Positions 34,023-42,777 of a DNA stretch of 64,000 nucleotides are shown piece after piece; the first letter of the stretch is position 1, and each line of letters opens with the position of its first letter. This DNA is from Thalassobius vesicularis (GTDB taxonomy: Bacteria; Pseudomonadota; Alphaproteobacteria; Rhodobacterales; Rhodobacteraceae), in contig NZ_SSMD01000001.1 of the NCBI RefSeq assembly GCF_004799325.1, positions 310,001 to 374,000 on the forward strand. The letters run 5' to 3'. Under the pieces are notes generated by a model that was given only the letters and a program-made list of their open reading frames with translations, did not search any database and had not been told where the DNA came from. The translations under genes and the position numbers were made by a program.

Positions 34023-34150
34023 CGCAAATCAACACGCCGCAGAATTGCCCCAATCCCCCCATATTCACGCCTGAAACACCCGTCAAAAAGACACTGTAGC
34101 TGCAAGAGCTTCCCTCGGCGTCGCGTGTTTACAGCCCCCACCCAGTACGC

Positions 34151-34195
34151 GGCGCCGAGGACTTCCTCCTCAAACCCATGGACTTGGCCGACAAG
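34151..34195 (+). pseudogene. Receiver-domain scar
   Basis: In the 211-bp gap before the gamma-glutamyltransferase gene, one plus frame reads GAEDFLLKPMDLADK, the exact pattern of the end of a response-regulator receiver (GA-D-F-KP-D). There is no start codon or ribosome site and nothing receiver-like around it. I read it as a relic of a lost response-regulator gene. Chance similarity cannot be excluded for 15 residues. Confidence 0.4.
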
Positions 34196-34233
34196 ACACC
34201 TAAAGTCTGTCGCGGGAACGAGGGGAGACTTCC

Positions 34234-35811
34234 ATGAGAGATTTTCACAAGCCGGGACGCTCGGCTGTTTACGCGTCGAATGGCATGTGCGCGACATCGC
34301 ACCCATTGGCCGCCAAGGTCGCCGTCGACATTCTGTCCCGGGGTGGTAACGCTATGGATGCGGCCATCGCGGGTGCGGTCTTGCTTGGCATCTGCGAGCC
34401 GCAAATGACCGGCATCGGCGGTGATTGCTTTGTCCTGTACAACCTGCCCGGCAGCGACCAGATCCACGCGCTGAATGGCTCGGGCCGCGCCCCGGCCGCC
34501 GCCAAGGCTGCCGACCTGCGCGCGCGTGGCCTGTCCGCCGTACCGCTGAATGGCCCCGAGGCCGTGACCATCCCCGGTGCCGTGGACGCGTTCTGCCACC
34601 TGTCCGAAACCGTCGGCCGGCTGGGTCTGGACGCGCTGCTGGCCCCGGCCATCCACTACGCCGAAGAAGGCGTTCCCGTCGCGCCGCGCGTCGCCTTTGA
34701 CTGGCCCATCGCTGGCAAAAGCCTGAACGCCGATGGCCGCCGTCACTACATGATCGACGGGCAACCCGCTCGCGTCGGCCAGATTTTCCGCGCACCGGGA
34801 CAGGCCGAGGTGCTGCGCCGGATCGCCCGCGATGGCCGCAAGGCATTCTACGAAGGCGAAGTCGCGCAGGACATGGTTGGCGCGCTGACCGCCCTTGGCG
34901 GCGTGCATACTGAACAGGATTTCGCCGCCACGCGCTGCACGCCTACCGACCCCGTCGGTGGCCAGTACAAGCATATGGACCTGCTGGAGCATCCGCCAAA
35001 CGGCCAGGGCGCTACCGCAATCCTGATGCTCAACATCTTGAAACATTTCGATATCTCCGGGATGGCCCCATTCGGCAGCCAGCGCGCGCATATCGAGACC
35101 GAGGTCGCCAAACTGGCCTACGACGCCCGCAACCGCTTTATCGCGGACGCCGACCACACCTCGCGCCTTCAGCACATGCTGGCGCCCGAGACGGCGGCGA
35201 AACTGGCTGCGCTGATCGACCCCAAGCGCGCCATGCCCTCGGCCGCGCCGCTGACCGAGTCAGTGCACAAGGACACGATCTACATCACCGTCGTCGACAA
35301 GGACCGTATGGCGGTTTCGCTGATCTACTCGATCTTCCACGGCTTCGGCTCGGGCATTGCCAGCCCGAAATTCGGCATCCTGCTGCAGAACCGCGGGGCG
35401 GGCTTCTCGCTGACCGAGGGGCATGCCAACGAGATGCTGGGCGGCAAGCGCCCCATGCACACGATCATCCCCGGCATGCTGAAACAGGACGGGCGCGTGG
35501 TGATGCCGTTTGGCGTGATGGGCGGGGCGTATCAGCCCAACGGTCATGCGCGCTTTGTCTCGAACCTGGTGGATTTCGGGATGGAGCCGCAAGACGCCAT
35601 CGACGCCCCCCGCGCTTTCTGCGACGCCGGAGAGATGCGGGTCGAGCGTGGCTATGCCGACTCTGTCCGGCAGGAGCTGGCGGATATGGGCCACAATGTC
35701 GTCACCCCCGAACAGCCGATCGGCGGCGCCCAGGCGATCCTGATCCGCGAGGATGGCGTTCTCGAAGGCGCATCTGACCCGCGCAAGGACGGCTGCGCGC
35801 TGGGATACTGA
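34234..35811 (+). CDS. Gamma-glutamyltransferase-family Ntn hydrolase
   Basis: The 525-residue protein has the gamma-glutamyltranspeptidase fold: GGNAMDAAIAGAVLLG, GIGGDCF near the N-terminus, the predicted nucleophile T348 in HKDTIYITVVDKD where autocleavage would occur, and MGGAYQPNGH in the small subunit. E. coli GGT has a signal peptide; here the protein starts MRDFHKPGRS with none, so it is probably cytosolic. It may act on gamma-glutamyl compounds or on a related amide. An AGGGGAG site precedes the start. Confidence 0.88.
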   Translation: MRDFHKPGRSAVYASNGMCATSHPLAAKVAVDILSRGGNAMDAAIAGAVLLGICEPQMTGIGGDCFVLYNLPGSDQIHALNGSGRAPAAAKAADLRARGLSAVPLNGPEAVTIPGAVDAFCHLSETVGRLGLDALLAPAIHYAEEGVPVAPRVAFDWPIAGKSLNADGRRHYMIDGQPARVGQIFRAPGQAEVLRRIARDGRKAFYEGEVAQDMVGALTALGGVHTEQDFAATRCTPTDPVGGQYKHMDLLEHPPNGQGATAILMLNILKHFDISGMAPFGSQRAHIETEVAKLAYDARNRFIADADHTSRLQHMLAPETAAKLAALIDPKRAMPSAAPLTESVHKDTIYITVVDKDRMAVSLIYSIFHGFGSGIASPKFGILLQNRGAGFSLTEGHANEMLGGKRPMHTIIPGMLKQDGRVVMPFGVMGGAYQPNGHARFVSNLVDFGMEPQDAIDAPRAFCDAGEMRVERGYADSVRQELADMGHNVVTPEQPIGGAQAILIREDGVLEGASDPRKDGCALGY

Positions 35812-35818
35812 ACGCAAG

Positions 35819-35842
35819 CGGCGCCCCCCGGGGCGCCGTTTT
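35819..35842. terminator. Terminator at the GGT/hspQ junction
   Basis: The stem CGGCGCCCC / GGGGCGCCG is followed by TTTT on the plus strand. It touches the stop codon of the convergent hspQ gene. Confidence 0.75.
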
Positions 35843-36168
35843 CAGTTCAGCTGGAATTGCAGGGGATAGTGACCGTCCTGAAACGGGCCAAACAGATCGG
35901 GAATATCCGGGTGGCTGACCGGCTGACCCGAATAGTCGGCGATCAGGTTCTGCTCGGACACATAGGCCACGTAGTAGCTTTGATCGTTCTCGGCCAGCAG
36001 GTGGTAGAACGGCTGCTCTTTGGACGGACGGCTTTCTTCGGGAATGGAGTGATACCATTCCTCGGTGTTGTTGAACCGCGGATCGACGTCGAAGACCACA
36101 CCGCGGAACGGGTGTTTCTTGTGACGGACGATCTGTCCAAGATGATATTTAGCACGCGTCTTCAGCAT
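35842..36168 (-). CDS. hspQ: HspQ-type heat-shock/hemimethylated-DNA-binding protein
   Basis: The 108-residue protein has the compact YccV/HspQ fold, with YHLGQIVRHKKHPFRGVVFD, PFYHLLAE and YVAYVSEQNL. The chosen ATG (MLKTRAKYH) is where family members start. HspQ acts as a specificity enhancer or substrate of the Lon protease in enterobacteria, and was also described as binding hemimethylated oriC DNA. It is monocistronic. Confidence 0.9.
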   Translation of the reverse strand: MLKTRAKYHLGQIVRHKKHPFRGVVFDVDPRFNNTEEWYHSIPEESRPSKEQPFYHLLAENDQSYYVAYVSEQNLIADYSGQPVSHPDIPDLFGPFQDGHYPLQFQLN

Positions 36169-36252
36169 TGCATTGCAGCCCCTCGTCGCCTTGGATAGAC
36201 GCAAACGCGGTCATTTGTCCACGAATTCAACGAAAACAAAGGGAAACAGTCT

Positions 36253-37134
36253 GTGAACCTTGCTCTAACAGTGCTCGAAATCACGGCACCGGTGTTCATT
36301 CTGGCTGCGGTCGGGTTTGCCTGGGTGAAGGCCGGGTTCGAATACCGGGTCGAGTTCGTCACCCGCTTGGCGATGACCCTGTCGGTGCCCTGCCTGATCT
36401 TCACCGCCCTGATGAAGACCCAGATCGACCCGCAGGCGCTGACCACGTTGTCTGTGGCCGCCGCTGCCGCTTACGGCCTGCTGTCCATCGTCGCCTGGGC
36501 ACTGGTCAAGCTGACCCGGCTGGACGTGCGCACCTTCCTTGCGCCGATCATTTTCGGCAACACCGGCAACCTGGGCCTGCCCCTTGCCATGTTCGCCTTT
36601 GGCGAGGTCGGGCTGGGCTATGCCGTGGTCGTTTTCGCGGTCATGGCGATCTGGTCGTTCACCTTTGGCGTCTGGCTGGTGGCGGGCGGCGGATCGCTGA
36701 CCAAGGTCGTCAAGGAGCCGCTGGTCGGCGCGACCCTGCTGGGCGGGCTGTTCCTGTGGCAGGGCTGGCACACGCCGGTTTTCCTGACCAATGCGCTGCA
36801 ACTGATCGGTCAGATGGCGATTCCGATCATGCTGATCACGCTGGGCGTGGCGGTTGCGCGGATGACGCCGGGCCATGTCGGGCGCGCGCTGTGGATCTCG
36901 GCTCTGAAGCTGGTGTTGTGCTTTGGGCTGACCTGGGGCGTGGGCGTCTGGTTCGAGCTGGACAAGACCGCCTTTGCCGTTCTGGTGCTGCAATTGTCGA
37001 CGCCGGTCGCCGTCACCTCTTACCTGCTGGCCGAGAAATACGGCGCCGATGCCGAGTCCGTCGCTGGCCTGGTCGTGGTGTCCACCCTGATGTCTGTTGC
37101 AGCGATTCCGCTCATGCTGGCTGTCCTGCTCTGA
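36253..37134 (+). CDS. AEC-family permease
   Basis: The 293-residue protein starts with GTG and has about ten hydrophobic segments in the two-fold AEC (auxin efflux carrier) arrangement, with the family-typical GNTGNLGLPLAMFAFGE crossing motif. AEC members in bacteria carry malate, malonate or other carboxylates. No neighbouring enzyme points to a substrate. Confidence 0.85.
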   Translation: MNLALTVLEITAPVFILAAVGFAWVKAGFEYRVEFVTRLAMTLSVPCLIFTALMKTQIDPQALTTLSVAAAAAYGLLSIVAWALVKLTRLDVRTFLAPIIFGNTGNLGLPLAMFAFGEVGLGYAVVVFAVMAIWSFTFGVWLVAGGGSLTKVVKEPLVGATLLGGLFLWQGWHTPVFLTNALQLIGQMAIPIMLITLGVAVARMTPGHVGRALWISALKLVLCFGLTWGVGVWFELDKTAFAVLVLQLSTPVAVTSYLLAEKYGADAESVAGLVVVSTLMSVAAIPLMLAVLL

Positions 37135-37206
37135 GCGCTTGAATTGGCATTCCCCTGCCTCTCGTTTTTCGCTAAAATACCGAAAAACAAAGAAAGCGAG
37201 AGGCAG

Positions 37207-37797
37207 ATGAGCAGAACTCTTCGCGTTGTAATTCTGTTTGTGCTGCTGGCGGCTTGCGGCGGCGGAAATTACACGCCCCCACGCAATCTGGACGACGCCT
37301 GTTCGATCCTGAGCCAACGACCCAAATATGCCCGCGCCTTCCGCGCGACCGAGCGCCGCTGGGGCGTTCCTGTGCATGTGCAGATGGCAACGATTTACCA
37401 GGAAAGCAAATTCGTCGGCAACGCCCGCACCCCCTACCGCTTTGTGCTGGGCGTGATCCCGATGGGCCGCCAAAGCTCGGCCTACGGGTACGCGCAGGCG
37501 ATCGATTCCACTTGGGACGATTACAAGGACGACGCCGGCGGCTGGGGCGCGCGCCGTGATGACATCCGCGACGCGACCGACTTCATGGGCTGGTACATGA
37601 ACAAGACCCGCGACAAGAACGGCGTCTCGTTGCACAACGCCCAGCACCAGTACCTAGCCTATCACGAAGGGCACTACGGCTACTCGCGCGGCACGTACCG
37701 GCGCAAAAGCTGGCTGATGCGGATCTCGGGTCAGGTTCAGCGGCGTGCAGACATGTACCAGGCTCAGCTGGCCACCTGCCCGCGTCACCTGCGTTAA
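37207..37797 (+). CDS. Lytic transglycosylase-like (SLT) lipoprotein
   Basis: The 196-residue protein starts at MSRTLRVV after GAGAGGCAG. It has a lipoprotein signal with lipobox LLAAC, so it is exported and lipid-anchored. The mature part resembles the SLT lysozyme-like fold: ATIYQESKF carries the catalytic Glu, followed by AYGYAQAIDSTWDDY and NAQHQYLAYHEGHYGY. It is expected to cleave peptidoglycan glycan strands in the periplasm. Its 3' end overlaps the convergent lolA by 4 bp. Confidence 0.82.
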   Translation: MSRTLRVVILFVLLAACGGGNYTPPRNLDDACSILSQRPKYARAFRATERRWGVPVHVQMATIYQESKFVGNARTPYRFVLGVIPMGRQSSAYGYAQAIDSTWDDYKDDAGGWGARRDDIRDATDFMGWYMNKTRDKNGVSLHNAQHQYLAYHEGHYGYSRGTYRRKSWLMRISGQVQRRADMYQAQLATCPRHLR

Positions 37798-38399
37798 CGG
37801 CCCTTGGTCACCTTGTCGGACTGGCTGCGGATATCGAACAAAGAGTTCCGCACCGGTTCGTCAAACGCCATCTCGCCCAGCACCACGGTGGTTGCCCCCC
37901 CGGCCTGATCGTTGATGACCCACTGGCGCAGCTGCACCGGGTTGTCGGTGAACACCAGCTGGATATTGCCGTATTCGGCGTTTTCCGGGTCCGCGGCCGT
38001 GACGGTGGTCGCGGTGCCATCATAAATCTTGCCCATCACCATATCTGACTTGGCCAGATCCACATCGCGCCGCAGAACGATGCTCAGCGGGGTCTGGTTC
38101 AACGGATAGGTCTCTGGCCCGGTGTTGCTTTTGGGATCAAAGATCGCCACGGCACCCTGCCCGGCCAGCACCAGCGCGGCCTCGGGCGGGTTGTATTCGA
38201 ACCGCGCGCGACCGGGCCGTTTCAGCCAGATCTTGCCCGTCGAGATCGAGCCATCGTCGTTGATCTGCGTGAACTCGCCCTGCGCGGTGGCAAAGCTGTT
38301 CAGATAGGCCGAGATCTGATCCAGACTCAGCTCGGCCGCCCCGGCAGGGACGGCCAGCAGCGCCAGAACCGGCGCAAGGGTATAGCGGTTCATCTTCAT
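37794..38399 (-). CDS. lolA: Outer-membrane lipoprotein carrier LolA
   Basis: The 201-residue protein has an N-terminal signal peptide (MKMNRYTLAPVLALLAVPAGA) and the LolA pattern: LNSFATAQGEFTQ, GKIWLKRPGRARFEY, and NIQLVFTDNPVQLRQW. Two ATGs (38399, 38393) could start it. LolA is the periplasmic chaperone that ferries lipoproteins from LolCDE to the outer membrane. The gene follows ftsK on the same strand, 81 nt downstream. Confidence 0.93.
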   Translation of the reverse strand: MKMNRYTLAPVLALLAVPAGAAELSLDQISAYLNSFATAQGEFTQINDDGSISTGKIWLKRPGRARFEYNPPEAALVLAGQGAVAIFDPKSNTGPETYPLNQTPLSIVLRRDVDLAKSDMVMGKIYDGTATTVTAADPENAEYGNIQLVFTDNPVQLRQWVINDQAGGATTVVLGEMAFDEPVRNSLFDIRSQSDKVTKGR

Positions 38400-38480
38400 G
38401 CCCCAAACATAATCACGGCGCAGGTGCAGCGCACCTGACTTTCGTGTCACAACTCCGCGATGGGCGGACCTGTTCCCCGA

Positions 38481-41459
38481 TTACTGCTCGGGGACCAGAA
38501 TTTCGCGTTTGCCGACGTGGTTGGCGGAGCTGACGATGCCCTGCTCTTCCATCTGTTCGACCAGCCGCGCGGCCTTGTTGTAGCCGATCGCCAGTTTGCG
38601 CTGGATGTACGAGGTCGAGCATTTGCGATCCTTGATCACGATCGCCACGGCGGTGTCATAGAGGGCGTCCTCCATATCCGTGTTGCCGCCGGTATTCAGG
38701 CCCAGCACCGCGTCGATATTGTCGGCCTTGTCGTCATCCGGCCCTTCGACCACGCCGCCCACATAATCGGGCGGGCCAAAGGATTTCAGGTGACGGACGA
38801 TTTCCTCGACCTCTTCATCGGACACAAACGGCCCGTGGCAGCGGGTGATTTTCGCACCACCGGCCATGTACAACATATCGCCCATGCCCAGCAGCTGCTC
38901 GGCCCCCATCTCGCCCAGGATCGTCCGGCTATCGACCTTCGAGGTCACCTGGAAACTGATCCGGGTCGGGAAGTTGGCCTTGATCGTGCCGGTGATCACG
39001 TCCACCGAGGGTCGCTGCGTCGCCATGATGATATGGATGCCCGAGGCCCGCGCCATCTGCGCCAGACGCTGGATGCAGGCTTCGATTTCCTTACCGGCGA
39101 CCATCATCAGGTCGGCCATTTCGTCAACGATCACAACGATATAGGGCATCTTGACCGGGGTGATTTCCTCGGTCTCGAAAATCGGATCGCCGGTTTCGTC
39201 GTCAAAGCCCGTCTGCACGGTGCGGCTAAAGGTTTCGCCACGCGACAGCGCATCCTCGACCCGGCTGTTATAGCCGTCGATGTTGCGCACGCCCATCTTG
39301 GACATCTTGCGATAGCGATCTTCCATCTCGCCCACGGTCCATTTCAGCGCGACCACGGCCTTTTTCGGGTCGGTCACCACGGGGGACAGCAGGTGCGGGA
39401 TGCCGTCGTAAACCGACAGTTCCAGCATCTTGGGGTCGATCATGATCAGGCGGCATTCCTCGGGCGTCAGGCGGTACAGCAGCGACAGGATCATCGTGTT
39501 GATCGCCACCGATTTACCCGACCCCGTGGTCCCCGCGATCAGCAGGTGAGGCATCTTTGCCAGGTTCGCCACCATCGGCTCGCCGCCGATATCCTTGCCC
39601 AGGGCCAGCGGCAGTTTCATGTTCGCATCGCCGTAGGAGCGCGCGGCCAGGATTTCCCGCAGCACCACCTTTTCGCGGTGCTCGTTCGGCAGTTCGATCC
39701 CGATCACGCTACGCCCCGGAACCGTGGACACACGCGCCGACAGCGCCGACATCGAGCGCGCGATGTCGTCCGCCAGACCGATCACGCGGCTGGCTTTCAG
39801 GCCCGGCGCGGGCTCCAGCTCGTACATGGTGACGACGGGGCCGGGGCGGACCGAAACGATGTCGCCCTTGACGCCGTAATCGTCCAGAACGTTCTCCAAC
39901 ATCCGCGCGTTTTCCTCCAGCGCCTCATCGGACAGATGGTGACGCTGGATATTCGCGGGGTTCGCAAGCAGGTTCAGCGGCGGCAGCTCATAGGCATGGC
40001 CCGGCTCCTCGAACGCCAGCGAGGGCTGCGCCTCGCTCTGTGCGCGGGTGGACGGCTGGATCGGCTTGCGGTTCAGCGGCTGCACCACCACCTTGCGCGG
40101 GGCCTGCACCGGGATCGACGGGCGCGCGGCAGGCGTGGGCTGGTCATAGCTTTCCAGCGGCACGTCGTCGGCCATGTCAAAGATGTTCTCGTCCGGCAGC
40201 TCGTCCGTGTAGGTGTCGAAGTCCTCGAAGCTGGCTTCGAAATTCTGTTCCACATACTCGGGCTGCACCTGCATCTCGGGCTGCGACCAGGGGCGCGGCT
40301 CGGGCGTGGGTTCGGCAGCCTTGCGGGTCATCGTCGGCTCGGTCGGCAGCGTGTGGCGCGGGCCGGTCATCGGCGGCTCGGGCGGCAGGGTCGGACGGCG
40401 CGAGGTGTCCAGCACCAGCGCGGACGGCCCACGCGGGCGATCCTTCACCGCGGCAATCACCGGGCTTTGCGGGGCCACCGGGGCCGGATGCACGGCACGC
40501 GAGCGGATCACATCCGCGATCTTGGCCTTGATGCGGTCGTCACCCGGCGCGAATTGCGGGTCGGCGGCCAGCTCAGGCTCGACCAGTTCGGGTTCGGGCA
40601 TCGGCTCGGGGCGGCGGATCAAGCCCGGCACACGGCCCAGCAGGCCCGGTTTCGGCGCGGGTTGCGGCTCGGGCTGTTCCCAGGTCTCCATCACCTCGTC
40701 AAAGGGCTCGACCCATTCCTCTTGCGGTTCGTCCGGCGTGGCGGCGGCTCGGCTTGCACGGCGATCACGTTGACGCGCCTGCATGGATTGCGCGGCGCTG
40801 AAGGCACCGGTGGCCCCCCGCCCCAGCACGGCCAGCAGCAGCGCGTACATCATGACCACGCCCAGCACGAGGAACCGGAAAATCCGACGCAGTTCGGTGA
40901 CAGAGAACCCCAGCACGAACGCACCCAGGCCCACCATCATCACGGCGAACACCACCGACATCATCTTGATGCCGAAGGCCATGCTGACCGGCAGCACGCC
41001 CAGCAGGACGCCCAGCACGGTATCGCCGAAATGGCCGCCCAGACCAAAGCCCTGCCCCCAGTCCGGCCCCGGCGCCAAGGTCGAGGCATAGACCGAGATC
41101 ACAGCCATCCAGATCGGAGTCATCAGCGCTCGGGACAGCGCGCGCTCTTCGCCCTGGTGCAGGCCAAAACGGAATCCCCAGGCCAGCAGCGCAATCGCCA
41201 GACCCCACGATCCCAGTCCCAGGATCATGAACAGCGGCGCCGCGATCGAGGCCCCGATCCGTCCCAGCAGGTTCTGCACTGGCGCATCCGTGGCCAGCAT
41301 GAACGAGGGATCGTTCGCGCTGTACGAGGCCATCATCGCCACCGCAGCCGCGCCCAGCACGACCAGCGCAATGCCGATCAATTCCTTGCCGCGCTTCTCG
41401 ATCGCGGCCTGCATGTCACTGTCGAACAGCGGGTCCCGTCCCCTTGTCTGAAATGCCAT
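38481..41459 (-). CDS. ftsK: DNA translocase FtsK
   Basis: The 992-residue protein has four N-terminal membrane segments (within about 25-200), a variable acidic/Pro-rich linker (about 220-500), the RecA-like motor with Walker [13 protein letters not shown] near residue 645 and Walker [11 protein letters not shown], and the C-terminal gamma winged helix (about 925-992) that reads KOPS sites. It pumps chromosomal DNA through the closing septum and drives XerCD dimer resolution. The gene starts 15 nt after the aminotransferase stop, so they are likely co-transcribed. Confidence 0.97.
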   Translation of the reverse strand: MAFQTRGRDPLFDSDMQAAIEKRGKELIGIALVVLGAAAVAMMASYSANDPSFMLATDAPVQNLLGRIGASIAAPLFMILGLGSWGLAIALLAWGFRFGLHQGEERALSRALMTPIWMAVISVYASTLAPGPDWGQGFGLGGHFGDTVLGVLLGVLPVSMAFGIKMMSVVFAVMMVGLGAFVLGFSVTELRRIFRFLVLGVVMMYALLLAVLGRGATGAFSAAQSMQARQRDRRASRAAATPDEPQEEWVEPFDEVMETWEQPEPQPAPKPGLLGRVPGLIRRPEPMPEPELVEPELAADPQFAPGDDRIKAKIADVIRSRAVHPAPVAPQSPVIAAVKDRPRGPSALVLDTSRRPTLPPEPPMTGPRHTLPTEPTMTRKAAEPTPEPRPWSQPEMQVQPEYVEQNFEASFEDFDTYTDELPDENIFDMADDVPLESYDQPTPAARPSIPVQAPRKVVVQPLNRKPIQPSTRAQSEAQPSLAFEEPGHAYELPPLNLLANPANIQRHHLSDEALEENARMLENVLDDYGVKGDIVSVRPGPVVTMYELEPAPGLKASRVIGLADDIARSMSALSARVSTVPGRSVIGIELPNEHREKVVLREILAARSYGDANMKLPLALGKDIGGEPMVANLAKMPHLLIAGTTGSGKSVAINTMILSLLYRLTPEECRLIMIDPKMLELSVYDGIPHLLSPVVTDPKKAVVALKWTVGEMEDRYRKMSKMGVRNIDGYNSRVEDALSRGETFSRTVQTGFDDETGDPIFETEEITPVKMPYIVVIVDEMADLMMVAGKEIEACIQRLAQMARASGIHIIMATQRPSVDVITGTIKANFPTRISFQVTSKVDSRTILGEMGAEQLLGMGDMLYMAGGAKITRCHGPFVSDEEVEEIVRHLKSFGPPDYVGGVVEGPDDDKADNIDAVLGLNTGGNTDMEDALYDTAVAIVIKDRKCSTSYIQRKLAIGYNKAARLVEQMEEQGIVSSANHVGKREILVPEQ

Positions 41460-41474
41460 CCTGCCCTCGTTCCG

Positions 41475-42653
41475 TTATCTGTAGATGCAGTCGCGCAGGC
41501 GGATCAGGCCTTCGCGCAGCTCTTCTTTTGGGGCCACCATGGCGACCCGGATATATCCTTTGCCGGGGTTATCCCCGTTCACGTCCTTGCTCAGATACGC
41601 GCCCGGCAGCACGCGCACGCCGGTCTCGCGCCATGCTTTCAGCGCGGCCTCTTCGCCGTCCTCGACCGGCAACCACAGGAAAAACCCAGCCTCGGGGCCC
41701 TTGTAGCCCTGGATGCTGGCGAACACCTCGTCGGCCACCGCGTATTTTTCGCCATACAGGCGGCGGTTCTCGATGACGTGCTCTTCGTCTTCCCACACCT
41801 TCTGCGAGACATGCTGAACCGGCAGCGGCAGCGGTGCCCCCGCATAGGCGCGCAACTGCTTGATCTGCTTCAGGCTTTCCGGCCCACCAGCCACAAACCC
41901 CGAGCGCAGCCCCGGCAGGTTCGACCGTTTCGACAGCGAGTGGAAAATCACCACCCGTTCGGGATGCGCGCCCAGCTCTTGCGCAACTTCCATCGCGCCG
42001 GGGGGCGGCGTGTCGCGGTAAATCTCGGAATAGCACTCATCCGCGAAAATCTGGAAATCGTGCTTTTCAGCCAGCCGGATCAGCTCGGCCCAATAGGCGC
42101 GATCCGCGACCGAGCCCTGCGGGTTCGCCGGGCTGCAAATATAGGCGGCGGCGACGCGGTCCAGCACTTCGGCGGGCAGCGCGGTGTAGTCGGGCAGATA
42201 GCCGTTTTCGCGCGTGGCGGCGATGAACATCGGTTCAGCCTGCACGGAAATCGCGCCGATCATGTAGACCTGATAGAACGGGTTCGGCATCAGCACGATC
42301 GGGCGCTGGCCATTCTTTTGCTCGGGGATCAGCGCCATCGCGGCGTTGTACAGCCCCTCGCGCGTGCCGTTCAGCGGCATGATCTGCGTCTCGGGGTCGA
42401 CCTCAACGCCGTAACGGCGCTTCAGGAACCCGGCAATCGCGGCGCGCAGGGCCGGGGTGCCCTCGTTCGGCGGGTATTGCGCGAAGCCAGCCACGGATTC
42501 GACCACCAGATCGTGCACCCAGTCGGGGAAAGCGTGTTTCGGCTCGCCAATCGTCATGTGCATGACCGGCCCGCCGGGTTCGTGCGCGTCCAACAGGGCG
42601 CGCAGACGCGGAAACGCATAAGCCGGTAGGTTGGCAAACCGCTCGGGAAACAT
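41475..42653 (-). CDS. dapC: Succinyldiaminopimelate-type aminotransferase
   Basis: The 392-residue protein is a fold-type I PLP enzyme, class I/II. The Schiff-base lysine is K242 in HSLSKRSNLPGLRSG, with SPANPQG and D205 in FADECYSE for cofactor contacts. The N-terminus MFPERFANLPAYAFPRLR is characteristic of proteobacterial DapC (N-succinyl-LL-diaminopimelate transaminase in lysine/peptidoglycan biosynthesis). The lysine-pathway gene dapF also lies in this window at 51833. The gene is upstream of ftsK on the same strand. Confidence 0.87.
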   Translation of the reverse strand: MFPERFANLPAYAFPRLRALLDAHEPGGPVMHMTIGEPKHAFPDWVHDLVVESVAGFAQYPPNEGTPALRAAIAGFLKRRYGVEVDPETQIMPLNGTREGLYNAAMALIPEQKNGQRPIVLMPNPFYQVYMIGAISVQAEPMFIAATRENGYLPDYTALPAEVLDRVAAAYICSPANPQGSVADRAYWAELIRLAEKHDFQIFADECYSEIYRDTPPPGAMEVAQELGAHPERVVIFHSLSKRSNLPGLRSGFVAGGPESLKQIKQLRAYAGAPLPLPVQHVSQKVWEDEEHVIENRRLYGEKYAVADEVFASIQGYKGPEAGFFLWLPVEDGEEAALKAWRETGVRVLPGAYLSKDVNGDNPGKGYIRVAMVAPKEELREGLIRLRDCIYR

Positions 42654-42740
42654 TCTGTACTGCCTCAGTCTGACGGGATCATTGGCGCCCCGTTTCGGAT
42701 CAGAGTACCGAACGAGACGCCTTTCGTCCAGACAAAGCAG

Positions 42741-42754
42741 CGTAAGGCCTTACG
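42741..42754. promoter_or_regulatory. 14-bp perfect palindrome upstream of dapC
   Basis: CGTAAGGCCTTACG lies about 88 bp upstream of the aminotransferase start, in the gap after the amidase gene. It is a candidate operator with no regulator assigned. Confidence 0.35.
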
Positions 42755-42759
42755 TCTGT

Positions 42760-42776
42760 GGCGAATTTGATTCGCC
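42760..42776 (-). terminator. Hairpin at the end of the amidase gene
   Basis: The stem GGCGAA-TTTGA-TTCGCC abuts the amidase stop codon. There is no T-run, so it is at best a weak terminator or a 3'-end stabiliser. Confidence 0.35.
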
Positions 42777-42777
42777 C

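Noticed and set aside
38460-42629. A very long open frame on the plus strand opposite ftsK and dapC
   Set aside because: It has Arg/His/Gln-rich low-complexity composition with no motif and is an antisense shadow of two clear genes in high-G+C DNA.
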